Below, piece by piece: positions 1-9,657 of a DNA stretch of 64,000 nt (its first letter is position 1; each line of letters begins with the position of its first letter). Under the pieces are notes generated by a model. It was given only the letters and a program-made list of their open reading frames with translations, did no database searches and was not told the origin of the DNA. The position numbers and the translations under genes are program-made. The DNA is from JBBQYD01 sp942493075 (GTDB lineage Bacteria; Verrucomicrobiota; Verrucomicrobiia; Limisphaerales; UBA8199): assembly GCA_942493075.1 (NCBI GenBank), contig OW818681.1, positions 3,038,001-3,102,000 of the forward strand, read 5' to 3'.

Positions 1-2451
1 AGGAGGAGCCTGAGACGTGTCGGGCAAAATGCGATGAAAACGGCCCGTGGCAAGCTCCTCCAGAGGAGAAACTACCTTCGCGTGCCGCAGCAGGCTCTTG
101 GGGGTAATCACCACAAGCGGTTTGCGCCACGGGCGTTGCACCTGGCGCCGGAGAACATGGTAGAACTGACTTGGTGTTGTGGGATACACTACTTGAATGT
201 TGTCATCCGCTGCCAGCATGAGGAAGCGCTCAATCCTGGCGCTGGAATGCTCCGGTCCCTGTCCTTCAAACCCATGAGGCAAAAGCAGAGCCAGGCCGCT
301 CAGCCATTGCCATTTGTCTTCGGCACTGGCGATGAATTGATCCACGATGGGCTGTGCTACATTCCAGAAATCCCCGAATTGTGCTTCCCAGACGACTAAC
401 GCGTTTGGAGCCTCAAGGCTGTAACCGTATTCAAAACCCAGAACCCCGGTCTCGGACAACGGACTGTTGCAGATTTCGATCGGAGCTTGCCCAGCGAGCA
501 GATGCTGCAAGGGCATATACTTGTCCCCTGTTTGAACATCGTGCAGCACCGAATGCCGATGGCTGAAAGTGCCGCGTTCGCTATCCTGGCCGGTCAACCG
601 CACACGTGTGCCTTCACAAACCAGGCTGGCGAAAGCCAGCGACTCCGCTGCCGCCCAATCCAAGGGCTCTTTGCCGGCAGCCATATCCTGGCGGGTCTGA
701 AGAAGTTTCTTGATCTTCGGGTGCGGATGGAAACTCTGCGGAAGCTGGCTCTGAGCCAGGAGCCAGGAGCCCAATTGTTCCTGGGTAGGGCGGGGTGGAT
801 CTGGCTCGTCCTCGGGTTCAGGTCCGCCACGGTAATTGAGCCACAGGCCGCGGAGCTGATCCGACTGCGTGGTGCCTTTCCCAGCCTGTGATTCCGAGAG
901 TTCCTTCTCTAGAACCTCGCGGCGTGAAGCGGCAATCGCATCGGCCTCCTCGCGGGTGACTCCACCCAGTTTCAATAAATGCTCCAGGTAGCCTTCGCGC
1001 ACGGATTTCCGTTTGGCGATTGCGCTGTAAAGCAGCGGTTGCGTGAAGGTGGGTTCATCGCTCTCATTGTGGCCGAGGCGGCGGTACCCGTACATGCTGA
1101 TGACAACATCCCGCTTGAATTCCCGGCGAAAATCCATTGCGAGCCGAACCACCTGGGCAACGGCCTCGGGGTCTTCCCCGTTCACATGGAAAATTGGGAC
1201 CTGCAACATCCGGGCAATATCCGTTGCATAGGGCGTGGAACGAAGCTCAGACGGGCCGGTGGTGAACCCAAGCTGATTGTTGACTATCACGTGAAGTGCT
1301 CCCCCCACGTTGTAGGCCGCGAGCTGGCTCAGGTTGAGGGTTTCTTGCACCACACCCTCTCCGGCAAATGCGGCGTCTCCATGAATGAGCACAGTGAGGC
1401 CTTGCTCCCGGTTGGTGTCACCCGATTGATCCTGCTTGGAGCGAGTCCGCCCCAAGGCTACCGGGTTTACGAATTCCAGATGGCTGGGATTGAAACAGAG
1501 CGAAAGCTGAAGCTTCTCTCCGTGGGCGGTGGTCCATTCCGAGCTGTGCCCCAAGTGATACTTCACATCGCCTCGTCCGGAAGAGGACTTCCAATCTTGA
1601 TCAGCGTACTCACGGAAGATCCTTCGGGGGCTCTTGCCCATGATGTTGGCCAGCACGTTAAGACGGCCCCGATGCGCCATGCCAAAGACGATCTCCCGAA
1701 TCCCTTGATCGCCTGCCTTTTCAATCGCGAGGTCCAATAGAGGAATCAGGCTCTCAGAACCATCCAGGGAAAAGGTTTTCGCGCCTACAAACTTTCGGCG
1801 GATAAACTCCTCAAAGGTCACGGCATCGGTCAACCTTGTAAGAATCCGGATCTGTTCGTCCCTGGTAAGTTGGAGGCGGTTTTGCGTAGCCTCCATGCGG
1901 CGCTGAAGCCAGCGGCGGACGATGAGGTCATCAATGTGCATGTATTGCACGCCAATGGACCTGCAGTAGGTGTTCCGAAGCCGTTCGAGGAGCTTCCCAA
2001 GGGTCAGCGTGCCTTCATACTGAAAGGTCTCGCTATAGACCGGGCGGTCCATATCCGCCTCTGTGAGTCCAAAGAACTCAGGCGTGAGTTCAGGAGGGGT
2101 TTGCAGCGGCAAGCCTAGCGGATCAACCTGCGCAATACGATGTCCCCTGACCCGGTACAAACGCGTAAGCAAATATACGCGGTCAGCCAACGCGGCAGTC
2201 TCTCTTTCAGAAAATCCTTCACTGGTGACCACCGGCGCCGGGGGATTGAAAATGCTGGCGGGCCGGAATGATGGTCCGAATGAAGGATTAGGAAATCGCA
2301 ACTCCGAATCGGCCCATTGGCCAAAGTACTGTTGCCAGTCAGGTGCTACTGAGGAAGGATCGCGCAAATACTGTTCGTACATCCCTTCGGCAAATGCCAG
2401 GTTGATGGGGCCGGGCACGTGCTCAATCCGGCTTTCAGTTATCGTGGACAT
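1..2451 (-). CDS. sucA: 2-oxoglutarate dehydrogenase E1 component, C-terminus off window
   Basis: Thiamine-diphosphate E1 subunit of the 2-oxoglutarate dehydrogenase complex (TCA cycle, cytoplasm). It decarboxylates 2-oxoglutarate and passes the succinyl group to the lipoyl E2. The frame is open for 817 codons from the ATG at 2451 to the window edge; family members are about 930 aa, so roughly the last 100 residues are missing. Near the start, INLAFAEGMYEQYLRDP is the family's N-terminal E2-contact region. Around 1260-1380 the minus strand reads HGDAAFAGEGVVQETLNLSQ and then VNNQLGFT, the ThDP/Mg site; next come RSTPYATDIARM and HVNGEDPEAV, all hallmark SucA motifs. The E2 gene may lie beyond the left edge (inference). 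Confidence 0.96.
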   Translation of the reverse strand, partial: MSTITESRIEHVPGPINLAFAEGMYEQYLRDPSSVAPDWQQYFGQWADSELRFPNPSFGPSFRPASIFNPPAPVVTSEGFSERETAALADRVYLLTRLYRVRGHRIAQVDPLGLPLQTPPELTPEFFGLTEADMDRPVYSETFQYEGTLTLGKLLERLRNTYCRSIGVQYMHIDDLIVRRWLQRRMEATQNRLQLTRDEQIRILTRLTDAVTFEEFIRRKFVGAKTFSLDGSESLIPLLDLAIEKAGDQGIREIVFGMAHRGRLNVLANIMGKSPRRIFREYADQDWKSSSGRGDVKYHLGHSSEWTTAHGEKLQLSLCFNPSHLEFVNPVALGRTRSKQDQSGDTNREQGLTVLIHGDAAFAGEGVVQETLNLSQLAAYNVGGALHVIVNNQLGFTTGPSELRSTPYATDIARMLQVPIFHVNGEDPEAVAQVVRLAMDFRREFKRDVVISMYGYRRLGHNESDEPTFTQPLLYSAIAKRKSVREGYLEHLLKLGGVTREEADAIAASRREVLEKELSESQAGKGTTQSDQLRGLWLNYRGGPEPEDEPDPPRPTQEQLGSWLLAQSQLPQSFHPHPKIKKLLQTRQDMAAGKEPLDWAAAESLAFASLVCEGTRVRLTGQDSERGTFSHRHSVLHDVQTGDKYMPLQHLLAGQAPIEICNSPLSETGVLGFEYGYSLEAPNALVVWEAQFGDFWNVAQPIVDQFIASAEDKWQWLSGLALLLPHGFEGQGPEHSSARIERFLMLAADDNIQVVYPTTPSQFYHVLRRQVQRPWRKPLVVITPKSLLRHAKVVSPLEELATGRFHRILPDTSQAPP

Positions 2452-2496
2452 TGTTCTCTCGAGTTTTTTAGCGGGACTCCTGCGCGAGCCAACTCC

Positions 2497-2988
2497 CTAC
2501 TTCTTTTCAGTTGATGCTTTCCGCACCTGCAGCGTGGAGATCGCCTTCTTAACACCATCGACTTCCATGGCCAGCAACATCGCTTGGCTGATATCCTCCT
2601 CCCGGTCCACGGCGCCCGCCAGGGTCACTACTCCATCGGTTGTATTGACTGAAATGTCCAGTGCGGACAGATGCTCGTGTCCAACCATGCGCGTCTTGAT
2701 GGTGGCCGTAATCCGGGCATCAGAAGTGGCATCTGAAATCACCTCACGTGCCTGGCTGGCCTTTGTGCGAACGATTTGCCCGCTCCTTTCAAGTTCCTGC
2801 TTGATGTCGTTGGTGCCCAGGTTGAGGGAACGCAGTTTCTCCTGCACAGCAGCGCCGGCTTCGCGCGTGGCCGATTGGATCTGGCCGCGGGCCGATTGAA
2901 CCTTGGTTTTGGCCTGGTGGTCGGTGTAAAACCAGATGGCACCCGCACCCAGCAGCACCCCAATAATAAGTACAAACAATGTCTTCAC
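2497..2988 (-). CDS. Membrane-anchored BON-domain protein
   Basis: Small envelope protein of about 163 aa. From the GTG at 2988 the N-terminus KTLFVLIIGVLLGAGAIWF is one membrane segment or uncleaved signal anchor. A helical, Ala/Gln-rich stretch (about 30-85) follows, then a C-terminal BON domain (about 95-160) with the typical ITATIKTRMVGHEHLSALDI start and VTLAGAVDREEDISQAM core. BON domains in periplasmic proteins such as OsmY are thought to bind membranes or phospholipids. The frame also opens at a TTG at 3027, but that would put 13 polar residues before the membrane segment, so GTG is preferred; neither has a clear Shine-Dalgarno. It lies 45 bp upstream of sucA's start on the same strand. 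Exact role unknown. Confidence 0.8.
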   Translation of the reverse strand: MKTLFVLIIGVLLGAGAIWFYTDHQAKTKVQSARGQIQSATREAGAAVQEKLRSLNLGTNDIKQELERSGQIVRTKASQAREVISDATSDARITATIKTRMVGHEHLSALDISVNTTDGVVTLAGAVDREEDISQAMLLAMEVDGVKKAISTLQVRKASTEKK

Positions 2989-3082
2989 GCTATCTGTGTA
3001 AAGTAGCGGGTGAGTGCGACAAGTCAAATTAGGGGGATGCTAAATCGTGGAAAATACTGAGAATTGCGTGGCACGCTCGGGT

Positions 3083-4246
3083 TTACACCCCACGGTTGGC
3101 ACGCCAGAGCAATACGACTCCCACTGCCTGGAAAAGAAAATTAGGAATCCAAACGATCAGGTGGGGCGCCAATTCAGGCCGCGCACTCAAAGCCTCTCCG
3201 GTGAGAATAAAGCTGTAGTAAACGGCCACAAGGACAAGCGCCACAGCAATACCAACGTTTGTTTCTCTCCGGTGCATCCGTATCCCGAGAGGAATCGCGA
3301 TCAGAGTAAAGCCAAAACAGGCCACGGAGAAGGAGGCCTGCCGGTGCAGTTGGAAACGGACGGGCGAAGCGGCATCCTTTAGCTGGCGGGTAATTTCCTT
3401 CTTCCTCGCCTTATACTGCTCGGGGGTAAGTCCGCGCACGACGATCGGTTGAGCCGATAGCTTCTCGAGTCCGCGGAGCTCGTCGCGCAACTGGGAGAAC
3501 GTCATATCGGTCACTTTCGGCGTTCGGGAGAGCTTGGGCAGATCGAGCTCCAGCGGATACTCTTCGAATGCCCCTAGAGGGCCTTGAGCTTCGCCAAACG
3601 ACACAAACTTGCCGTTATACAAGCTGAGCCGGATCTGGTTGTTGGTTTCGTCAATCTGCAGCCTGCCCCTCGGTGCACTCACCGTCATTTCGACGTTTGT
3701 CTCGTTCTTTAGAAAGAAGACCACCACGTCTTTGAGTTCACCGTCCGGGCTGTTTTTGCCGACGTAGAAAATATAGTCCTTGAACTCTTTGATGAACCGG
3801 CCTTCAGGCAGCGGCACCCGGGCAAGGTCCATCCTCAGGTTAAACAGCATTTCGCGGTAGGCCATCCGGCAGCGAGGGCCGAGCTCAAAGTTTATGTAAG
3901 CTGTGAGGACGGAAAACCCAAGGCTAAGCAGCAACAGCGGCAATACCAGTGGAAGCAGGCCCACTCCGGAGGCCCTCATAGCAATAAGCTCCTGCTCCGC
4001 ACTAAGCCGTCCAAAAACCAACAAGGTGGCAGTAAGCAATCCCATTGGCAGGGCGAAGACCAGCACCACAGGCATCAAATAGGCCAGAGATTGCCCCAGG
4101 GACCCAAGGCTGATTTGCCCCGCAATCAGGAACGGCAGAATGCCTTTCAGCGCGTTTCCAAGCAGCAAAACAAAGGTAAACACGGCCACTGTCATCAGCA
4201 ATGATGCCAGAATCTGCCGCGTCAAATAGATGTGCAATGTCTTCAA
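3083..4246 (-). CDS. LptF/LptG-family permease (YjgP/YjgQ)
   Basis: 387-aa inner-membrane protein of the family whose members pair with the LptB ATPase to extract lipopolysaccharide and pass it to LptC. It has the family layout: three N-terminal membrane helices (about 12-34, 57-82, 100-118), a periplasmic beta-rich domain (about 130-290) and three C-terminal helices (about 305-385). The region after helix 2, LLVFGRLSAEQELIAMRASG, is the conserved cytoplasmic coupling segment that contacts the ATPase. Families usually encode two paralogues; only one is here, and LptF cannot be separated from LptG by eye. It supports a Gram-negative, LPS-type envelope. Confidence 0.93.
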   Translation of the reverse strand: MKTLHIYLTRQILASLLMTVAVFTFVLLLGNALKGILPFLIAGQISLGSLGQSLAYLMPVVLVFALPMGLLTATLLVFGRLSAEQELIAMRASGVGLLPLVLPLLLLSLGFSVLTAYINFELGPRCRMAYREMLFNLRMDLARVPLPEGRFIKEFKDYIFYVGKNSPDGELKDVVVFFLKNETNVEMTVSAPRGRLQIDETNNQIRLSLYNGKFVSFGEAQGPLGAFEEYPLELDLPKLSRTPKVTDMTFSQLRDELRGLEKLSAQPIVVRGLTPEQYKARKKEITRQLKDAASPVRFQLHRQASFSVACFGFTLIAIPLGIRMHRRETNVGIAVALVLVAVYYSFILTGEALSARPELAPHLIVWIPNFLFQAVGVVLLWRANRGV

Positions 4247-4330
4247 CTTACGCCGGGCGCTATCGTCAACAGTTGTCCTCTCCGGCGCAATCGAAAAGCG
4301 CAGGCCGACCTCTTTCTGCGCTTTCGGCCA

Positions 4331-5095
4331 TCAACCCAGGTGAAACCATTTCCGCCCCGTAGTCTTGAGCCATGCCTCGGCCGCCTGGTAATTCGGGCAA
4401 AGCCGACGAACCTCCATCCAAAAGGATGCTGAATGGTTCATGTGTTTGAGATGAGCCAGTTCATGAAGGATGATGTAATCGCAAACCTCGGGTGGACATT
4501 GAATCAGACGCCAATTGAGCGAAATGGTCCCTTTTCGGGAGCAGGAACCCCACCTTGATCGCTGGTTGCGAACGGTTACACGTTCTACCTGCGCGTTATG
4601 GGTCGCTGCCAGGGCCCATAATCGAAGTGGCAGGTCCTGTTCGGCGGCCTTTCGGATGTGCCGTTCTACCGCGGGGCGCAAGTCGCCCACTTCAGTTCGC
4701 ATCGAGAAACCGGTGTCCCCGAATCTAACATGCCACAGGGCAGGCCGGTCGCTGGCCGGGAGAGCAGGGGAGTCTGCGGGTGATATCGCAAGCGGCTCTA
4801 GCTTCCCCTTCCAGGGAACGGGGTGCCCCGAACTCCAGGGACTCTGTGAGTGTGCACGGCGAAATAGTTGCTTTTCCAGCCAGGCCCCACACTTTTGCGC
4901 GAACTCAAGCGCACCTTTCATACTCCCGCCGCGTGGCACAGTGACACGTGCGCTGCCATCGGGGTTTAATCGGAGGACGTAGCGCCGGGCACGATGATTC
5001 TGGTGAAATTGCAGCGGCAATTCACGTGTTCCCGTCGAGACGAACATAGACCCGGCTTTTGGGACTCGATTCTCTGGCAGCTCAGACAAATCCAT
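4331..5095 (-). CDS. YgjP-like (DUF45) zinc metallopeptidase-type protein
   Basis: 254-aa cytoplasmic protein of the YgjP/DUF45 family, related to SprT and M48 metallopeptidases. The zinc site is HELAH at residues 211-215, followed by LKHMNHSASFW, the family's third-ligand motif. Upstream lie the conserved RNQRSRWGSCS and INL-type NWRLIQCP segments. The ATG at 5095 is chosen because GGAGA sits seven bases before it; the frame also opens at a GTG at 5143, without support. It is preceded by a rho-independent terminator, so it is probably transcribed separately from the PRC-barrel gene. The substrate of this family is unknown. Confidence 0.85.
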   Translation of the reverse strand: MDLSELPENRVPKAGSMFVSTGTRELPLQFHQNHRARRYVLRLNPDGSARVTVPRGGSMKGALEFAQKCGAWLEKQLFRRAHSQSPWSSGHPVPWKGKLEPLAISPADSPALPASDRPALWHVRFGDTGFSMRTEVGDLRPAVERHIRKAAEQDLPLRLWALAATHNAQVERVTVRNQRSRWGSCSRKGTISLNWRLIQCPPEVCDYIILHELAHLKHMNHSASFWMEVRRLCPNYQAAEAWLKTTGRKWFHLG

Positions 5096-5157
5096 CGGCA
5101 ATTCTCCGGCTCTCTTTTTCTTCGGCGAAGGCTGCCACAACACCGCAGATGAGAATA

Positions 5158-5187
5158 GAAAAAACGGCGGGTTGTGCCCGCCGTTTT
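5158..5187 (-). terminator. Rho-independent terminator after the PRC-barrel gene
   Basis: Read on the minus strand this is AAAACGGCGGG, loop CACAA, CCCGCCGTTTT followed by TTC. The 11-bp perfect stem ends in a run of Ts and starts 24 bases after the stop of the PRC-barrel gene. It lies between that gene and the YgjP-like gene. Confidence 0.85.
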
Positions 5188-5210
5188 GCTCTTAAACTAC
5201 TGGAAGTTGC

Positions 5211-6278
5211 TTATTCCCTGTCGCGGTCTGTCTCACGGTGATAACGATCAGTCTCTGTATCGCTACTCCGATAGCTCTTATCCCAACTGCTCCGGGGCTT
5301 GTCTGATGATTTGTCCAGAGAGTCCTCCTTTTCATAGGATCGCTGACTGTCCCGGCCTGTTGGCGTAAGGGTGGTGCCTGAGTCAAAATAGGCTTGTTTG
5401 CCGTAATGTTGGTATACCCTCGATGCAAATGAGCGATCACTCAGCTTGCTCCACTCGTCACGGTTGAAACTAGGCGAGTTCGAGAGCTTCTCCCGGTCCA
5501 CGTTAGAGACCAATGTCTTTTGGTCGGAGCTCAGGGTCAGCGCATTTGGCGGAAGCGCGAAGTACTTGGCCCCGAGATCGAGGTCCTTGTCAGGCGTCAG
5601 CACGACGAAACCAACCCGGCCCGCCGGCAGATCCACCATGACGTTGTTGATCTCCCCAACTGGCTTGTCACTGACATTCTTTACGTTCATGCCAGCGATA
5701 TTGCTCAGCTTGTGTACATTGTTGAATTTGCCCGTGTCCGGAGCGTTGGCACCTTGCCACCAGGCACTCTGGTTGAATTTCTGATGGACCTGATGAACGA
5801 AGCTTGCCTGTCCAAGTTGTTCCGGGCGATCCATATCGGACGTAAACTTCGGTGCTTCCTTCAGGGCAGAGTGTGACAGGCTCAGGTGGGCGACGTCTCC
5901 GCGGATTTCGCTGAACACCCCCGGAGGCAACGCTAGATCATCGCCCAAGCCAGGAATTCGGGATGTGGAAACCACTGCATAAAGCACCCGGCCGGATTCC
6001 AGATCCGCCACGATGTCCTTGATCTGACCTGCGCGTTCCTTATCCGATGTTTGAACGGTGCTGCCGATCAGCCGGCTGGATCGTTCAAGTGATCTTAGAT
6101 CCGACTCGGATCGAGCTGAGGATGAATGGGAGGGGGAGTTGGTTGACTGACTTATCCGGTCGCGTGAACGCTCCTGATCGTTTCCAGACCGATTCGACGG
6201 AAACCGGTCGGCAGCCGAGGTTTGCAGGCACGTCGCTGCGGCCATCGTTCCTAGTGTTATTAGTATTTTCGCTTTCAT
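5211..6278 (-). CDS. Secreted protein with two PRC-barrel domains
   Basis: 355 aa with a cleavable signal peptide (KAKILITLGTMAAATCLQTSAA). A Ser/Arg/Asp-rich low-complexity linker (about 25-70) leads to two PRC-barrel-like domains: about 72-130 (STVQTSDKERAGQIKDIVAD then GRVLYAVVSTS) and about 185-245 (MNVKNVSDKPVGEINNVMVD then GRVGFVVLTPD). The C-terminal 70 residues are again Ser/Asp/Arg-rich. The Shine-Dalgarno AAGGAG nine bases before the ATG is excellent. PRC-barrels occur in RimM, photosynthetic reaction-centre H subunits and many soil-bacterial stress proteins. Lying beside a BON lipoprotein suggests a shared envelope-stress role (inference). Confidence 0.85.
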   Translation of the reverse strand: MKAKILITLGTMAAATCLQTSAADRFPSNRSGNDQERSRDRISQSTNSPSHSSSARSESDLRSLERSSRLIGSTVQTSDKERAGQIKDIVADLESGRVLYAVVSTSRIPGLGDDLALPPGVFSEIRGDVAHLSLSHSALKEAPKFTSDMDRPEQLGQASFVHQVHQKFNQSAWWQGANAPDTGKFNNVHKLSNIAGMNVKNVSDKPVGEINNVMVDLPAGRVGFVVLTPDKDLDLGAKYFALPPNALTLSSDQKTLVSNVDREKLSNSPSFNRDEWSKLSDRSFASRVYQHYGKQAYFDSGTTLTPTGRDSQRSYEKEDSLDKSSDKPRSSWDKSYRSSDTETDRYHRETDRDRE

Positions 6279-6328
6279 AAATTGCTCCTTGGTTAAGTCC
6301 TTTCGAAACAGGGTGCGCCTGAAAAGGA

Positions 6329-6760
6329 CTACGGGTTCTCCGAGCTCCCGGTGGCAGTGGGTGAGATCTGCACGGCGGTTACCGGGGTCGTTTCCAAATA
6401 ATTCACGACATTGGCAACACCGGCAGCAGATCGCGCGCGCGCCTCAACGGAGTCGCTTTCTGCTTTGCTCGCGACAATTCCATTGAGGGTGACCGTCCCG
6501 TTCTCTGAGGCAATGACCAGGCTCGGCTCTACGCCCTTCAACTCTGGATTCTCACGGATCGCTTCGCGAACCCGGTTGACCAGGGATCGATCGAACTCGT
6601 TAAAATTGGCGTAGCTGTTCCGGGGTGTTTCCGCGGACGTTTGATAGAAAGTGGCTGCGGGACCAGTGTAACCAGCCCCGTAGCGCGGGTACGGATCCGG
6701 ATTGTTGCAACCTGCCAAAACCGTGGACACCACCGCCAATACGCCAATCATTGTTTTCAT
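6329..6760 (-). CDS. BON-domain lipoprotein
   Basis: 143-aa lipoprotein: the N-terminus KTMIGVLAVVSTVLAGC gives a lipobox (VLAGC) with lipidation at Cys18. After a Pro/Tyr-rich spacer a BON domain (about 58-130) shows FDRSLVNRVREAIRENPELK and GTVTLNGIVASKAESDSVEA. A strong Shine-Dalgarno (AAGGGAG) precedes the ATG. It resembles OsmY-type periplasmic proteins anchored to a membrane. It is 50 bp upstream of the PRC-barrel gene on the same strand, so co-transcription is likely. Function beyond membrane association is unknown. Confidence 0.85.
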   Translation of the reverse strand: MKTMIGVLAVVSTVLAGCNNPDPYPRYGAGYTGPAATFYQTSAETPRNSYANFNEFDRSLVNRVREAIRENPELKGVEPSLVIASENGTVTLNGIVASKAESDSVEARARSAAGVANVVNYLETTPVTAVQISPTATGSSENP

Positions 6761-6961
6761 GCGACTCCCTTTTGGCTAAGCTTCTTCATGGCAACGGGAA
6801 ATGCCAGTAGGGATGGCCCCCAGCGGGGTTAAGAACGAGTAAAGTTGTGTCTAACAAACTGATGGATAGGCTGAAACCCGCTTGCAGGGGGTAGGGGTTT
6901 ACCCTATTTTGGCATCCGTGAAACAAGAACCGTCTCCGCCCGAGCTGGTTGTTTTCTGAAT

Positions 6962-7207
6962 ATGACAGCGACGACGCTTCAACCGTTGACAGCCCTATCC
7001 GTGGGGACAGCCGCTACCGTGGTGGAAATCAAACTACCACCTACCGCTCGCCCCCGGTTGATGGAAATGGGGCTGTTGGCAGGAACGCAAGTGGAACTCG
7101 TGAGGTTTGCGCCACTGGGAGACCCGGTGGAAATCAAGGTTCGCGGCTATAATCTCACCCTGAGGCGTCACGAAGCTGAGCAGATTTTTGTGCGTCCGCA
7201 AGGATGA
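6962..7207 (+). CDS. feoA: FeoA, ferrous iron transport accessory protein
   Basis: 81-aa SH3-like FeoA protein that supports the FeoB ferrous-iron transporter at the cytoplasmic membrane. Family features are visible: LTALSVGTAATVVEI at the start, RPRLMEMGLLAGTQVELV in the middle and DPVEIKVRGYNLTLRRHEA near the end. Its stop overlaps the feoB start (ATGA at 7204-7207), so the two are translationally coupled. The 200 bp upstream divide it from the divergent BON lipoprotein. I saw no convincing Fur box there, only a short GGGTA/TACCC inverted repeat near 6890-6905. Confidence 0.93.
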   Translation: MTATTLQPLTALSVGTAATVVEIKLPPTARPRLMEMGLLAGTQVELVRFAPLGDPVEIKVRGYNLTLRRHEAEQIFVRPQG

Positions 7208-9552
7208 GCTCGGAGCCACCCGGTCGTATCCAGTTTTCTCTCATGCCGAGGTCCACTTCCAGTAATTCGTCAAACGATGCCATTTCTCCAATGGTATCGC
7301 GAGATGCTGGCACGGTGGTTGAGCCGGAGTCGCAGAAGAAGCAGCCCCCCTACGTTGTCCTGACTGGGAACCCGAACTGTGGAAAGACCACCGTGTTCAA
7401 CTCGCTGACAGGTCTGCGGGCACGAGTAGGCAACTATGCAGGTGTCACGGTGGAGCGCAAGGAAGGCAAGCTTGTTGGAACTCCATCCGGACATCCAGTA
7501 ATCATCCTGGATTTGCCTGGAACATACAGCCTCAGTCCGCAATCGCTGGACGAGCAAATCTCGCGTGATGTTTTGCTGAATCGGCTCCCGGAACTTCCCC
7601 CGCCAGCACTGGTGCTTTTGGTGGTGGACGGTTCGAATCTGCAACGCAACCTCTACTACGCCACGCAGGTCATTGAGCTGGGCTATCCCACCATCATTGC
7701 TCTGAACATGATGGACGTAGCTGAGGCCAATGGGCATCAAATTGATCCTGAAGTGCTTTCACAGGCGCTTGGCGTGCCGGTTCAACCCCTGGTGGCCAGC
7801 TCGGGGCAGGGCATCCCCGAGCTTCGCAAAAGGATTGTGGAATCTTTGCATCTGCCCAACATTCCTCCGTGGCAGTTGTTCTGCGATCTTCCCCAAGAGC
7901 TGGAACGGGAGGCCGGTGAAATAGCACGGATGCTCACAGAGGTGTCTCAACAACGGGCACCTCAAGCCAATGCCGAGGCGCTCCTGATGCTCAGCAATGA
8001 GAAAACCCTCTCAACCGGCGCGGAGTACTATCCAACGCGCGTGGTGACGGCCGTGGAGCAAGCCCGGCTGAAACTGGATAAGGCGGGCATTGACTGGCGG
8101 AGTGCGGTCATTGAAGGCCGTTATTCCCGTATATCCGCCATCCAGCAACAGGCCACAACGGAGCTCTTGCCAGCCGGTGAAACCATCAGCGACCGAATCG
8201 ATCGTGTCGTGACACACAAGGTTTGGGGCACGGCCATCTTCCTGGGGCTGATGGCCCTCATGTTCCAAAGCATTTTTACGTTTGCGCATATCCCGATGGA
8301 CTTGCTTCAAATCGGGGTGGACTGGCTGGGGGACACCACAGGGAGGTTGGTGCCGCCGGGTGACCTTAACAGTCTTTTAGTGAACGGCGTGGTTGCAGGC
8401 GTAGGAGCTGTTGTGGTGTTCCTTCCACAGATTCTGTTGCTCTTTCTCTTTATCGGATTTCTGGAGGATACCGGTTATATGGCACGGGCTGCGTTCCTGA
8501 TGGACCGGCTCATGAGCAAGGTGGGGCTGCACGGCAAGAGCTTCATTCCAATGCTCAGTTCCTTTGCGTGCGCTATTCCGGGGATTATGGCTACCCGGAC
8601 GATTGAAAGTCCAAAGGACCGGCTGGTGACTATTCTGATCTCGCCATTGATGAGCTGCTCAGCCCGATTGCCGGTTTACACCATTCTGATCGCAGCCTGC
8701 ATCCCGGACATCCGCGTCTTGGGGTTCTTGAAGCTTCCCGGGTTGACCCTGCTCGGCATGTATCTGCTGGGGGTGACCGTGGCATTGCTCATGGCCTGGA
8801 TCTTCAAAAAGACGATACTCAAGGGTGAACCGCCACTCTTGATCATGGAGTTGCCTCCTTACAAACGGCCGCTGTTTCGTGTGGTGGTCCGCCACATGTG
8901 GGACCGGGTAAAAGTGTTCCTTCGGCAGGCCGGCACCGTCATTCTTGGGCTTAACATCGTGCTGTGGTTTCTGGCGGCTTACCCCCAGGGAAATCTGGAG
9001 CGTGAGTACTCCGCTCGTAAGTTGGCAATCATCGAACAGGGACAAGCTGCGGATACCCCCGAGAGTATCGCCAGTGCGGAAAAGGCAGTCGCCGCTCTTG
9101 ACCTGCAACACTCCACCGAGCAGTTGCACCAGAGTTTTGCCGGGCGCCTCGGGAGGTTAGTTGAACCGGTAATAGCCCCGTTAGGTTTTGACTGGAAAAT
9201 GGGAATTGGCCTGGTTACCTCGTTTGCAGCTCGTGAGGTCTTTGTCAGTACCATGGCGATTGTTTATAACGTGGCGGAGGACGGCACTGGGGCCAGCGGC
9301 CACAAAAACCTGGTGGAGGCTTTACGTTCTCAGAAGCGACCGGACGGCACCCCCATTTATACTACGGTCACCGCTCTCACCCTGATGGTGTTCTACGTTT
9401 TCGCACTCCAATGCGTTTCGACAGTTGCGATCGTCCGTAGAGAAACCAATAGCTGGAAGTGGCCATTGTTTCAGTGGGCCTACATGGGCGCGCTTGCCTG
9501 GGTCTTCGCTTTTTCCACATACCGCCTGGGTTTGGTGTTAACGGGTGGGTAA
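7204..9552 (+). CDS. feoB: FeoB, ferrous iron transporter
   Basis: 782-aa inner-membrane Fe(II) transporter with an N-terminal GTPase domain. G1 is GNPNCGKT at residues 55-62, followed by NYAGVTVERKEG (switch region), DLPGTYSL (G3) and LNMMDV (G4). A helical GDI-like spacer (about 220-320) precedes the membrane domain with two Gate regions, including GFLEDTGYMARAAFLMDR and SCSARLPVYTILIA, which hold the conserved Cys. An N-terminal extension of about 50 Ser/Pro-rich residues precedes the G domain, longer than in most FeoB proteins. Iron uptake is expected under anoxic or acidic conditions. Confidence 0.97.
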   Translation: MSSEPPGRIQFSLMPRSTSSNSSNDAISPMVSRDAGTVVEPESQKKQPPYVVLTGNPNCGKTTVFNSLTGLRARVGNYAGVTVERKEGKLVGTPSGHPVIILDLPGTYSLSPQSLDEQISRDVLLNRLPELPPPALVLLVVDGSNLQRNLYYATQVIELGYPTIIALNMMDVAEANGHQIDPEVLSQALGVPVQPLVASSGQGIPELRKRIVESLHLPNIPPWQLFCDLPQELEREAGEIARMLTEVSQQRAPQANAEALLMLSNEKTLSTGAEYYPTRVVTAVEQARLKLDKAGIDWRSAVIEGRYSRISAIQQQATTELLPAGETISDRIDRVVTHKVWGTAIFLGLMALMFQSIFTFAHIPMDLLQIGVDWLGDTTGRLVPPGDLNSLLVNGVVAGVGAVVVFLPQILLLFLFIGFLEDTGYMARAAFLMDRLMSKVGLHGKSFIPMLSSFACAIPGIMATRTIESPKDRLVTILISPLMSCSARLPVYTILIAACIPDIRVLGFLKLPGLTLLGMYLLGVTVALLMAWIFKKTILKGEPPLLIMELPPYKRPLFRVVVRHMWDRVKVFLRQAGTVILGLNIVLWFLAAYPQGNLEREYSARKLAIIEQGQAADTPESIASAEKAVAALDLQHSTEQLHQSFAGRLGRLVEPVIAPLGFDWKMGIGLVTSFAAREVFVSTMAIVYNVAEDGTGASGHKNLVEALRSQKRPDGTPIYTTVTALTLMVFYVFALQCVSTVAIVRRETNSWKWPLFQWAYMGALAWVFAFSTYRLGLVLTGG

Positions 9553-9657
9553 ACGGGGGGCACTTCAGTTTTCCGTTTGAGCATTGTGACAAAAGCTGGG
9601 CACTGAAATTAGGAAGTTCCGCTTCCTGTCCGTTTCTTGTTCCGCCTATTCTTGCCT

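Noticed and set aside
979..1740. Long plus-strand frame opposite sucA
   Set aside because: The minus strand carries unmistakable 2-oxoglutarate dehydrogenase motifs; the plus frame is a GC-driven shadow.
6761..6961. Fur box upstream of feoAB
   Set aside because: No GATAATGATAATCATTATC-like sequence found; only a short GGGTA/TACCC repeat.
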